64,000 bases of DNA from CAYWQB01 sp964460785 (GTDB lineage Bacteria; Chlamydiota; Chlamydiia; Chlamydiales; CAYWQB01), in the NCBI GenBank assembly GCA_964460785.1, contig CAYWQB010000001.1, positions 62,001-126,000 on the forward strand. The letters are read 5' to 3'. The notes below the pieces were generated by a model. That model searched no databases. It had not been told where the DNA came from and was given only the letters and a program-made list of their open reading frames with translations. This document shows, one piece after another, positions 25,543 to 34,094 of the stretch (positions within the stretch are counted from its first letter, which is position 1; every line of letters begins with the position of its first letter). The translations under genes were made by a program, and so were the position numbers.

Positions 25543-26685
25543 TCAAGGAAGAGTTGTATGAGGATGAGTGAGAGGAATTAACCTTCCCTTTATACAGGGA
25601 TGCATAAGCAACTCTGCAGCACCGGGGCGATCCTTAGGATTTTTTTGCAGCATTTGAGAAAGTAAGCTTTGCCACTCTTTTGGCATTTTTTCTGGAAAAA
25701 CAGGGTCTTGGGTACTCGCGGCAAAAAAATACCCTAGCTGAGAGGTCCCTTTAAAAGGATAGTCCCCTGTCATTAACTTATAAAGGGTCACTCCTAATGA
25801 CCATATATCGACTTTATAGTCGTACTCTTCACCATTGATCATTTCAGGAGCTAAAAAAGCAGGACTTCCAATCACAGTACTCACTCTATGAAGAGAGCGT
25901 GGGTGAAAGTAAGAAGCATACTCTGCTTCTGAAGACTGGCGGCTAATTGCCACCGTACGAAGGGGCTTTTCATAGCCACCGCATGCAGACTGGGTAGAGC
26001 GTGCAACTCCCCAGTCAAGAATCATGGGCTTTCCTTCACCTGATAGAATGATATTTCCTCCTTTGATATCCCTATGGATCACCCCTTGACTATGCACTAG
26101 GGCTAGAGACCTTAATAGTGAACTTGCTAGGGTTCTAAGCTGAACAAACTTCTCTTGGCTAGCTTTGCCATCTGTTCCTGAGATTTGAAAATGACTTTGT
26201 ATACTTCGGTCAGATAAAGGCTTGCCATGTACATAGCGCATGAGAAAGTAAATATTTCCACTGCACTGAAAGCTTTTGATAGAGCGAACTATGTTTGAAC
26301 AGGGGGATAGTTTTTCACTGATTGAAATCTCGCGCTTTAAGGCATCCAGGTTGACTTGATCAATCGGTACTTTTTTTAATGCGTACTGACGGCCTAAAAT
26401 CTCTTTCTGATAAACCTCTCCATGCATACCTGAGCCAATCCTCTTTAATCCTTCTAAAGAGGGATCTTTTTTTATAAGAGTGACAACTTCTTCCTCTAAG
26501 TCCATAGCTCTTATTGCGTGTTGCTCCTCAAACTTGAGCTTACTCTCCATAGCCTGGCAGAGAAGCGCAATATCTCTGTACTGCCTAGATAACTCTAGGC
26601 TGCGTACTGTTTGTTGTTGAACAGCCCTTTCCTGGCTAGACCCATATGCTTGCTCTACTCGATCACACCTTGCTCTGACTGTCAT
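25543..26685 (-). CDS. Hanks-type serine/threonine protein kinase
   Basis: 380 residues, no membrane helix. N-terminal 65 residues look helical; the kinase domain has the glycine loop GSGMHGEVY (about residue 80), the ATP lysine in YALKKV, the catalytic HRDIKGGN (about 200), DWG in place of DFG (about 224), the APE motif and DIWSLGVTLYKLMTGDYPF. All catalytic residues are kept, so it should be active. Unlike PknB-type sensors it lacks an extracellular part, so it acts in the cytoplasm or is exported; chlamydial Pkn5 is a known secreted kinase. It stands alone, with GGGGGAG before the ATG. Confidence 0.9.
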   Translation of the reverse strand: MTVRARCDRVEQAYGSSQERAVQQQTVRSLELSRQYRDIALLCQAMESKLKFEEQHAIRAMDLEEEVVTLIKKDPSLEGLKRIGSGMHGEVYQKEILGRQYALKKVPIDQVNLDALKREISISEKLSPCSNIVRSIKSFQCSGNIYFLMRYVHGKPLSDRSIQSHFQISGTDGKASQEKFVQLRTLASSLLRSLALVHSQGVIHRDIKGGNIILSGEGKPMILDWGVARSTQSACGGYEKPLRTVAISRQSSEAEYASYFHPRSLHRVSTVIGSPAFLAPEMINGEEYDYKVDIWSLGVTLYKLMTGDYPFKGTSQLGYFFAASTQDPVFPEKMPKEWQSLLSQMLQKNPKDRPGAAELLMHPCIKGRLIPLTHPHTTLP

Positions 26686-26762
26686 AGCTCCCCCTTTAAG
26701 GCCCCTAAAATGTAAGGATTTTATTAAAAATTAACCCATAACAAACCTCAAACTTTAAATAA

Positions 26763-26806
26763 ATCTTAACATTAAGAGCGCTACACAACGCACTTAATGC
26801 CAAGAT
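26763..26806 (-). terminator. Long interrupted dyad between the MFS gene and the kinase gene
   Basis: Arms ATCTT-AA-CATTAAG-A-GCG and CGC-A-CTTAATG-CC-AAGAT enclose an eight-base loop, giving 15 pairs out of 18. It sits 68 bases past the stop of the MFS gene and 78 bases before the start of the kinase gene, on the strand of both. The trailing TTTATTTAAAG makes it a possible terminator for the MFS transcript, though an operator for the kinase gene is equally possible. Confidence 0.45.
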
Positions 26807-26873
26807 ATTAAAAAAATTCTACCCTAAAAAAGCAATTCAATCATAAATTTTATATTTAAATATTCACCATTTA

Positions 26874-28073
26874 TCACAAAGAGCTGTGAAGCTTTTTAAC
26901 TATGTAAATGTTAAGAAAACACATCAAAACTGCAGCCATGCTCATTCCTATGAATAGCGAGCTATAAGAAAAATTTAGAGCTCCATGAAGCAACCCAAAC
27001 CCCTCTGCGGTGACTCCATATCCAGTGAGGTATAAGCCAACCATGACTCCAGAGACCCGTTCAGCAGACTTTGAAAAGTGAGAAGTTGACAGAGAAACTC
27101 CAAGAGGGAAAAAAGCAGAGCAGGAAAGCCCAGCAAATGAGAAGAGCAAAAGGCTTGTGCTAACCTCTTTTGCAAATAGGCTAACACCACAAAAAGCAAA
27201 GATTAGGAGAAAAGGAAGTGCCAGGAAAATCTTTTCAGGCTTGATAGCAAGGGAGAGAAAAGCCGCTAATAAGCGCCCTGCTGTCACACACGCCCAAAAA
27301 AGAGCTAAAGCATTGTTTGCTTCAGAAACCGGCAATCCCCTTTGCTGATGAAGGTAAACAGGGCCCCAGTTTCCAAAAGCTGTTTCACAAACCCCATAGA
27401 AAAATAGGGAGAGGCCAAAGGTGATGAATAATAATCGAGACCTCTTTACAGAGCCTTTCTTCTTTTTTGAGGGGGGTTGCAGGTGACAGCCGACTTCTCT
27501 AGAAATAGCCATGATAAATATGCAGCTAAGGAGCAAGTAAAAGATCGATAAAAATAGAGGGGCTCCCCACCACCACTGTATGGAAGAAAAGAAAGAGAAA
27601 ACCTTGGGAGAAAGCGCTGTGCCGATACCTAAAAGAGAGTGAAGGCAAATAATTGCAGTGCTTGCTCGCTTGGGAAAAAACTGCATCACATACACATTTA
27701 AAATGCTAATTCCAAGGCCAAAGCCACTCCCGAGTAAAAGCATAAGAAAGAGAAAAAGAGCTAAAGATAAACCAGCTTGCCCCTGTACTCCATGGCTACT
27801 TGTCATCAAAGCCATAGAAGCAAATGTCATAGAAAAGCTAGTCAGAGCAAGCCTTTTTAATCCCCAGCGAGTGCCTAGGCGCATGCCAAAAATGGAAGCA
27901 ATGACAGCCCCGATGATCATAGGAAAAAACAAAAGGCCATACTGTGAGGCAGAAAAGCCAAAGCCAACCTCACTCATCAAAAAGTTTGACGCTGCAGGAA
28001 CTGTGACAAAGACAATCCCTTGTAATAGAGCTAGTGAATATAAGACGATCACTCCAAGCCAAAAGCGCATCAT
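26874..28073 (-). CDS. Major facilitator superfamily transporter
   Basis: 399 residues with 12 hydrophobic segments and a charged middle loop (PPSKKKKGSVKRSR near residue 205) dividing the two six-helix halves. The first-loop motif is partly kept as GMRLGTRWGLKRL. It resembles FucP/YbjJ-like MFS proteins, but the substrate cannot be told. Not in an obvious operon; it ends 43 bases before mnmH begins on the same strand side, so co-transcription from mnmH is possible. Confidence 0.85.
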   Translation of the reverse strand: MMRFWLGVIVLYSLALLQGIVFVTVPAASNFLMSEVGFGFSASQYGLLFFPMIIGAVIASIFGMRLGTRWGLKRLALTSFSMTFASMALMTSSHGVQGQAGLSLALFLFLMLLLGSGFGLGISILNVYVMQFFPKRASTAIICLHSLLGIGTALSPKVFSFFSSIQWWWGAPLFLSIFYLLLSCIFIMAISREVGCHLQPPSKKKKGSVKRSRLLFITFGLSLFFYGVCETAFGNWGPVYLHQQRGLPVSEANNALALFWACVTAGRLLAAFLSLAIKPEKIFLALPFLLIFAFCGVSLFAKEVSTSLLLFSFAGLSCSAFFPLGVSLSTSHFSKSAERVSGVMVGLYLTGYGVTAEGFGLLHGALNFSYSSLFIGMSMAAVLMCFLNIYIVKKLHSSL

Positions 28074-28115
28074 GCTCCCTCCTCATGCTTTGCTTATCTG
28101 CTTGTACAGATCCCT

Positions 28116-29138
28116 CTAAACAGATGCAAGCTGATGATGGAGCAGTTGGCTGGCCGTTTCTTCGTAGCTCGTTGTATGAACAACCACTTTTTCTACTGTA
28201 CGCTTCCTTCTTCGGAGCATTTCCTCATAGGCGCGATCATAATACTCTAAAAGCCAGTCGAAGATACGCAGGTCTTCCTTTTGAATGGCAGAGAGAATGA
28301 GCTGCGTCCTCTCATAACCCAATCGCTTATGAAGCTTTTCTACAGGTTCAGCTAAAGCATGCAACCCTTCTTTACTATATACTTGCTCTACCATAGCTAA
28401 CCGAGACGGCTTTTCTGCCTCTACTATGTATAGAGGAGCATGACGCATCTGCTGATACAGGTGATGAGGAAGACGACAACGGCCAATATGCAGGCTTTCA
28501 TCTTCAATCCAAATAGGGCGCTTTGGATCCATAGCATCTAATGCTACTGCGATTAGGTTTTCAAACTGCTCACAGGAGGGCTGTCCCCCTTCTATGCCAA
28601 TATGGCCAAAAACACTTCCTCGATGATTTGCTATACACTCTAAATCAACAACTTGCTCTCCCATCCTCTGTAGTTCTTTGAGAACCTCCGTCTTACCAAC
28701 TCCCGTTTTACCTCCAAGCACTTTCAAAGAATAGTTTTTTGCAAGAGTGTCTAAGCAATGCCTGCGAAAGGATTTGTAGCCTCCTTCTAAAAGCATCACA
28801 TGACAAGAGGCTAGCTTCATCAAAGAAGCTACAAATTGACTGCGCATTCCTCCTCGCCAGCAGTAGAGGCGAATTTTCTTTTCTGGGGCTAAAGCAAGCA
28901 CCTGACGAACAAACCCAGCAAACTTCCCTGAAGCAAGCGCAAGCCCTTGCAAAAGGGCCTCTTGGGGAGAAGATTGTTTATAAGTCGTCCCCACAAGAAC
29001 TCGCTCTTCATTGGATAATAAGGGTAAATTAATCGCTCCAGGAATTTTGCCCTGGGCCCATTCTCCAGGACTACGCACATCAAAAATTGGAGTCTCTTGT
29101 TGAAGAAACTGCTCACAGCAACTTGTTGTAATAGACAT
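28116..29138 (-). CDS. mnmH: tRNA 2-selenouridine synthase (MnmH/SelU)
   Basis: 340 residues. A rhodanese domain (FDVRSPGEWAQGKIPGAINLPL, with the active Cys in YCWRGGMRS near residue 95) is followed by a P-loop domain (GGKTGVGKT near 145). MnmH first geranylates and then selenates 2-thiouridine at the wobble base of tRNAs for Lys, Glu and Gln, using selenophosphate. The length is normal. ATG at 29138 has GGGGGAG just upstream; TTG at 29150 would place the site inside the gene. I see no selD in this window. Confidence 0.93.
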   Translation of the reverse strand: MSITTSCCEQFLQQETPIFDVRSPGEWAQGKIPGAINLPLLSNEERVLVGTTYKQSSPQEALLQGLALASGKFAGFVRQVLALAPEKKIRLYCWRGGMRSQFVASLMKLASCHVMLLEGGYKSFRRHCLDTLAKNYSLKVLGGKTGVGKTEVLKELQRMGEQVVDLECIANHRGSVFGHIGIEGGQPSCEQFENLIAVALDAMDPKRPIWIEDESLHIGRCRLPHHLYQQMRHAPLYIVEAEKPSRLAMVEQVYSKEGLHALAEPVEKLHKRLGYERTQLILSAIQKEDLRIFDWLLEYYDRAYEEMLRRRKRTVEKVVVHTTSYEETASQLLHHQLASV

Positions 29139-29235
29139 CTTCTCCCCCAATTTGAAAGTGATAAGAGTTTAGCATAGATAGAAAATTATCCCCCATCTTA
29201 TACGAAGACCTTTTCCATTATTGAGAGAGTAAGAT

Positions 29236-29862
29236 ATGAAAAAAATTTTCCTTGCACTGCTAACATTTGCAGCCTCTTCTAGTTTTGCTGTTGATAGTGG
29301 CTTCTACCTTGGCCTAGAAGGTGGAATTGACTCACACCGCTTCGACTACCGCTCAAGTAGCCCTATTCGTGAAAATTTCAATAATAATGCATCTAAGGCA
29401 GATTATGGGGTCTTAGCAGGATACACCCTTCCCCTTCCTTTTTTTCACTTGGCTGTTGAGGGAGGAGTGGATCTGAAAACAAACAAAAAGACATTCATAC
29501 AAAATAAAGACCTAAATCTATCTGCTTCTTTATCCAGCCGGCGTATTTGGAGTGCGGACCTCCTCCCTGGTCTCCCTTTACTGTTAGACCATTTTTTACT
29601 GAATGCAGTTCTTGGCCTTGAGAAAACAAAGCTTACGTTCTCTGAATCGACCTCTGGCGTGAGTACCTATCACCACTCGCTAAAGGAAAGAGGGTGGCGT
29701 TATGGCCTTGCAGCTTCTTTTTATCCTCTCCTAAACCTTGGTTTTCGCTTATCTGTTGTACAAACAGTTTTCAAAAAGCAAACCTTTGCTAATGAAGGAG
29801 TGTCCTTTTCTATCAAACCCCGCTTTACAAATTTTGCTCTTGCTCTGATTTGGGAGCTATAA
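29236..29862 (+). CDS. Small outer-membrane beta-barrel protein (OmpA/porin-like, 208 aa)
   Basis: Signal peptide MKKIFLALLTFAASSSFA, then alternating strands beginning GFYLGLEGGIDSHRFDY and ending FTNFALALIWEL, with an even spread of eight or so amphipathic strands. This is the usual reading for OmpX/OmpW/OmpA-barrel-size proteins. No periplasmic OmpA peptidoglycan domain is attached. It has its own upstream region, divergent from mnmH. Confidence 0.78.
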   Translation: MKKIFLALLTFAASSSFAVDSGFYLGLEGGIDSHRFDYRSSSPIRENFNNNASKADYGVLAGYTLPLPFFHLAVEGGVDLKTNKKTFIQNKDLNLSASLSSRRIWSADLLPGLPLLLDHFLLNAVLGLEKTKLTFSESTSGVSTYHHSLKERGWRYGLAASFYPLLNLGFRLSVVQTVFKKQTFANEGVSFSIKPRFTNFALALIWEL

Positions 29863-29889
29863 TCCATTAAGTTAAATAGGAGGTTTTTT

Positions 29890-30909
29890 ATGACCCAGGT
29901 AAAAGCTCTTGCTGCACACTCTCCCAAATCCCCTCTAGAGCCTTATTCATAAACTTTAGGCCCTATTTCAGGGGATGATGTGGATGTTGCTGTATCCTAT
30001 TGTGGCATTTGCCACTCAGATCTATCTATGCTGAACAATGACTGGGCAAGTAGCTCCTATCCCTTTATTCCCGGTCATGAAGTCATTGGAACTGTTGTAG
30101 CAAAAGGACCTCACGTCTCTCACCTAGATATTGGAGATACAGTGGGAGTGGGCTGGTTTAGCAAAAGCTGTATGCAATGTTCTAGCTGTATGGGAGGAGA
30201 TCACAACCTTTGTTCTACAGTAGAACAAACAATTGTTGGGCGTCATGGAGGATTTGCAAGCCATGTTCGCTCGTCAGCAGAGTGGACCATTAAACTACCA
30301 GAAGGTCTTCCAGTAGAAAAAGTGGGGCCGCTTTTTTGTGGAGGCATCACAGTCTTCTCTCCCCTATTACAGTTTGGCGTTCTTCCAACAGATCATGTTG
30401 CTGTGATTGGAGTCGGAGGTCTTGGCCACCTAGCCTTACAGTTTATGAACAAGTGGGGATGTGAAGTTACTGCTATTTCCACAACCCAAGCTAAAAAAGA
30501 AGAGGCTCTTTCTATGGGGGCTCATCATTTTGTTGAGCTTTCTGATATTGAGAAAAAGGAAGAGCTGTTTAGTAGCCAATATGACTTCATCCTAAATACA
30601 GCCAATGTTCCTCTTAATTGGAATGCTCTAACAAAGTCTCTACGCCCTAAAGGGCGCTTACACTCTGTGGGCGCTGTCTTAGATACATTTGGAGCTTTTA
30701 CACCGCTGCTGATTTCCGGGCAAAAGTCGCTATCTGCCAGCCCATTAGGAAGCCCTGCTACGGTGAAAAAAATGCTGACTTTTTGCCAGCGTCACAATAT
30801 TTCTCCCATCGTAGAGAGCTTTCCTATGAGCGAAGCTAACCAAGCTTTAGAGCACTTAAAGCAAGGGAAAGCCCGCTACCGCATTGTTTTAACAAATGAT
30901 TTAGGCTAG
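29890..30909 (+). pseudogene. Zinc alcohol dehydrogenase (YahK/CAD-like) interrupted by an in-frame stop
   Basis: ATG at 29890 follows a perfect AGGAGG. The reading frame gives MTQVKALAAHSPKSPLEPYS and then TAA at 29950-29952, after which the same frame continues without a break to 30909. The family normally reads PLEPFSY-x-x-GP here, so a Tyr or similar codon has become a stop. The rest is intact: catalytic-zinc YCGICHSDLS and GHEVIG, the four structural-zinc Cys in CMQCSSCMGGDHNLC, and the NADP-binding GVGGLGHLA. A 309-residue protein could restart at GTG 29980 but would lack the first beta strands. Family role: NADPH-dependent aldehyde reduction. Either recent decay, readthrough or a sequencing error. 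Confidence 0.85.
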
Positions 30910-32249
30910 CAAACAAGCTCTCCTTTTTTTATTGCCTTGTTGTAGTTCTTTCCTAAAAAAAGAGCTGCAACAAGCCATAAAGCGAGTAGTGGCAAGCAAA
31001 TCGCAGAGCTCAAAACGAGATAAGTGGAGCGGCCTGCCACCTGCCCTAAGGATTTTTGTAGTGGGGCAAGACTCATATTAAAAAAGGAAGCAGCTTGCTT
31101 TGAAGATCTAGAACCAAATGTTTCAATCCATGCTTGTGCTTTAAACTTCGCTGCAGCTGATGTTGGGATATAAAGCTGCTTCAAAGCTGGGCCATTTAGA
31201 GCATAGTTAATTGCCTTGGAGCCAATCATCAAGAAGAAAAGAAACTCCAGTGTATCAATTGTGAGGAAGCCTGTATAGGCCATAGCAATAATTACAGGCA
31301 TAGAGACCAGCGCAACACTAATCCCAAGTAAGCGAGTGACTTGACTGACTCCAAGCAGAAGGCAAGAAAGAGAGACAATATTCACACTTGATCCATAAAC
31401 ACTGAGGTAGTGGCTAAGAGCTACACCGGAGTATTCCAAACTGGCTTTAATCTTAAAGTTAAAATCGATGATTGTTACAACGACTTCATAGACAAAGTTT
31501 GCAGCAAAGATTCCAAGCAAGTAACGGTTTCTGAGGAGCAGCTTTAGCCCTTCAAAAAATCCAGCCTTATGCTCATTTTTTGGCTTTTGCTCTTTTTGAT
31601 ACGATTGCAAAAGCTCTTTGGGTGTTGAGCGGAAGAAATACAGGATGAGAGGGATCAGCCCTAATAAAAGCCCAGACAAAATAAGCATCGAAAGGGTATC
31701 TGTCTGCAATCCTAATCTATATGGAAGCCCTCCAACCCCAAAAGGTAGGATAATCCCTCCAATTTGCCCAATGGCAACCACTAAAGAAAACCCTCTTTTG
31801 GCAGATCCTGGTTCTGTAGTATCTGCAGAAAAAGCCCAAAACAGTGCGACCATCAACGAGCCATAGCTTTCTACATAAAGGTACCATACATAGCCAAGAA
31901 CCATCTCAATCAGTTCACCCAAATTAAGGGCAAAGAGTAAGGTAAAAGAGAGAATACCAAGAGAGTAAAAGGTTGGCAGGAAAAGAAGCATTTTTTCTTT
32001 TGAAAACTTTTCTAAAAGCTTTGTGTAAAAAATGACGAGAGGGAAAAGAGCAAGGACAGAGACTGTTTTTGCATAGGGAAGCTGCAGCCGGTCTACATAC
32101 TGGATAAATAGGGCATCTTTTAGTGGACGCAGAGTCCAATAAATACCGATGATTAAAGCAAAAATCAGCCCCATAAATAGAAATTTACGGAATTCTTTTT
32201 CCTCAAAGCGTCCAAAGTTCCACTGACAAAGCCATTGTAAAACACGCAT
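30906..32249 (-). CDS. NTT-family (ATP/ADP translocase type) nucleotide transporter
   Basis: 447 residues with about 11-12 membrane helices. Family hallmarks: GIYWTLRPLKDALFIQ near residue 35, the YVWYLYVESYGSLMVALFWAF segment in helix 4 and KAINYALNGPALKQLYIPTSAAAKFKAQAWIETFGSRSSKQAAS near the C-terminus. Such carriers let obligate intracellular bacteria take ATP, other nucleotides or NAD from the host and are a diagnostic trait of Chlamydiae and Rickettsiales. Slightly shorter than the usual 500 or so residues. Substrate not predictable. Strong AAAAAGGAG ribosome site. Divergent from a LysR regulator, which may control it. Confidence 0.9.
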   Translation of the reverse strand: MRVLQWLCQWNFGRFEEKEFRKFLFMGLIFALIIGIYWTLRPLKDALFIQYVDRLQLPYAKTVSVLALFPLVIFYTKLLEKFSKEKMLLFLPTFYSLGILSFTLLFALNLGELIEMVLGYVWYLYVESYGSLMVALFWAFSADTTEPGSAKRGFSLVVAIGQIGGIILPFGVGGLPYRLGLQTDTLSMLILSGLLLGLIPLILYFFRSTPKELLQSYQKEQKPKNEHKAGFFEGLKLLLRNRYLLGIFAANFVYEVVVTIIDFNFKIKASLEYSGVALSHYLSVYGSSVNIVSLSCLLLGVSQVTRLLGISVALVSMPVIIAMAYTGFLTIDTLEFLFFLMIGSKAINYALNGPALKQLYIPTSAAAKFKAQAWIETFGSRSSKQAASFFNMSLAPLQKSLGQVAGRSTYLVLSSAICLPLLALWLVAALFLGKNYNKAIKKGELVC

Positions 32250-32310
32250 AAAATCTCCTTTTTAAGAATAACAAAGAGGAGTTTATCACCATTGCCAAAT
32301 ATCCTTAAAA

Positions 32311-32336
32311 TCGATATTATATAAATTTTATATCGA
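32311..32336. promoter_or_regulatory. Candidate LysR operator between the nucleotide transporter and its divergent regulator
   Basis: A 26-base dyad with arms TCGATAT and ATATCGA (perfect over seven bases) around an A+T-rich centre. It lies 10 bases before the regulator's ATG and 62 bases before the transporter's start. The T-N11-A type symmetry and its place between divergent genes are what LysR regulators use for autoregulation and control of the neighbour. Confidence 0.6.
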
Positions 32337-32346
32337 AAATATAGAT

Positions 32347-33174
32347 ATGATAATTCAAAAAGAACACTTACGCAGTTTACGCCTTGCGGACTTAGAGCTA
32401 TTTATCATCGCTGCAAAACTCAAAAACCTAAGCCGGGCTGCAGAGTCTTGCCACTTAAGCCAAAGTGCAGCGAGTGCTGCCATTCAAAGAGTAGAAACGG
32501 GGCTAGGCATGGAGCTTTGCCTGCATAAGAAAAAGAGCTTTGACCTAACCACAAAAGGCAAAAGCATTCTTCCTCTTCTTGAAGAGTGGCTGTCTAAGAT
32601 CAACCAAATTGTCTCTATAGAACCAGCTCTTCATATGCGTATAGCTACGACCCATGCTTTAGGTCAGGTTGCTGTGCCTTCTTTACTATCGCTCGACACG
32701 GTTCGCTTCCTTTATATGCGCCCGGACCAGGCCTATCATGCAGTGATCGAAGGGCGTGCTGAGCTTGCCCTTGTGCTCGATAATGCGATATGGAAAGGGC
32801 TTGATACTTTAACGGTTGGAGAAGGGCTTTTTCAGATTTATGCCAAACAGCCAAGAACGACACCCTCACCTATTTTGCTTCCAGAAGATCAGTTAGAAAG
32901 CATGTCTCTTCAACAGTCTTGGAAAACGCAGTACCACTCACCTCTCCCTGTTAAATCACGTATTCCTAGTTGGTCATTGATTGCAGATATATGCTCCCGA
33001 CAAAATGAAGCTGGATTTTTGCCTGAATTCCTAGGAAAACACCACAAATTAAAACCCGTCTGCTGGCAGCCCCTTCCAACTCGTTATAAGGTTTTAGCCC
33101 TCTATGATAGGAGAAAAATGGCAGAAGAGGAGCTAGCAAAAGTTCTCCATAGACTTAAAGAAGTTTTCCAATAA
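32347..33174 (+). CDS. LysR-family transcriptional regulator
   Basis: 275 residues. The N-terminal winged helix (LRLADLELFIIAAKLKNLSRAAESCHLSQSAASAAIQRVE, written here only to locate residues 10-50) is typical: LELF...KNLSRAAE...LSQSAASAAI. The co-inducer domain follows but is short. The ATG has no clear ribosome site and sits close to a palindrome, so the mRNA may be leaderless or self-regulated. It is divergent from the nucleotide transporter, its most likely target. Confidence 0.88.
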   Translation: MIIQKEHLRSLRLADLELFIIAAKLKNLSRAAESCHLSQSAASAAIQRVETGLGMELCLHKKKSFDLTTKGKSILPLLEEWLSKINQIVSIEPALHMRIATTHALGQVAVPSLLSLDTVRFLYMRPDQAYHAVIEGRAELALVLDNAIWKGLDTLTVGEGLFQIYAKQPRTTPSPILLPEDQLESMSLQQSWKTQYHSPLPVKSRIPSWSLIADICSRQNEAGFLPEFLGKHHKLKPVCWQPLPTRYKVLALYDRRKMAEEELAKVLHRLKEVFQ

Positions 33175-33187
33175 ACAACATTTACCT

Positions 33188-34057
33188 TTAAAGGCTCGGA
33201 GCAAAGGGATAAGCATCTAATATGATTTCTGGGTTTTCTATATTGTTTGGCCGATCTAGCTCTTGTATTGGATAACGTACTGTAGAGGGCTTAAAGAGTT
33301 CTTCAGACCGGCGCAAATAGGTAACCTCTAAAACATCTGGCATACAATAATTTTGGCTATGAAAAAAAGGACTATTGTTATTGCCATGTACATGAACTGG
33401 AGCAAATTCTCGGTGCAGCTTCTCTAATAACTGAACTTTTGTTAACAAATCCACTCCCCATCCCTCAGGGTCAGAAAGCCCATGAAACTCTATCGAAATT
33501 TGCTTAAACTGCCTTAGAACCTTATCTGGAGTAACAAGTAAGGAGTGCCATTCAGCCCCTTCTACATCCATCTTGAGGAATAAATTTTGCTTATTTTCAT
33601 CTCCATTTTTAGCTACTTGATTCTCTAATGTATCAAGCCCCTCCAAACTTTGATTACTAATTCCCTCTTTAAACCACTTTAACCTTGCTTTTCTTGTAGC
33701 AGGCATCTGAGAGATTGTGTGGTCATATAAGTAGCAAGGTGCCTGGTGAAGCTCAGAAAACCCCTCTTCAAAACTAATATCATCAGCAATGCCATAGGAA
33801 TAAAGAGCGTCATAATCAAAGCCCTTAATAATGACGTATCCGCCATCATGAGAGCTTCCTATGCGTACTTTTTCATAATTGCTCACAGGCTCTTCTACTT
33901 CAAGAGCCCTACACATTCTTTCAATAAGCTTGGCCTGGGCAGGCGTAGCAGCTTCTTCAGCTTTCCTCACATGTTGAAAGTTTTTGCTTTCTGGGAGACT
34001 GAAAGCTGTTCCTCCCCCTATACAGAAAAGTAAGGCTAGTAGAGCTGACTTTTTCAT
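33188..34057 (-). CDS. Secreted FkbM-like methyltransferase-domain protein
   Basis: 289 residues. A signal peptide (MKKSALLALLFCIGGGTAFS) precedes a methyltransferase-like domain with RIGSSHDGGYVI, LYSYGIADDISFE (the usual SAM-binding acidic region), FLKMDVEGAEW and SIEFHGL. These are the FkbM/Methyltransf_22 pattern found in bacterial and animal secreted proteins. A SAM-dependent enzyme outside the cytoplasm would need SAM there, so the fold may be used otherwise or the protein may enter the host. It is convergent with the LysR gene. Confidence 0.75.
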   Translation of the reverse strand: MKKSALLALLFCIGGGTAFSLPESKNFQHVRKAEEAATPAQAKLIERMCRALEVEEPVSNYEKVRIGSSHDGGYVIIKGFDYDALYSYGIADDISFEEGFSELHQAPCYLYDHTISQMPATRKARLKWFKEGISNQSLEGLDTLENQVAKNGDENKQNLFLKMDVEGAEWHSLLVTPDKVLRQFKQISIEFHGLSDPEGWGVDLLTKVQLLEKLHREFAPVHVHGNNNSPFFHSQNYCMPDVLEVTYLRRSEELFKPSTVRYPIQELDRPNNIENPEIILDAYPFAPSL

Positions 34058-34094
34058 TACCTTTCTTTCACCTCTGGTGTATTCTGCAGTGAAT

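Noticed and set aside
27658..28119. 153-codon open frame on the plus strand
   Set aside because: Antisense to the MFS transporter; its basic, Pro/Lys-rich composition is what the reverse of membrane-helix codons gives.
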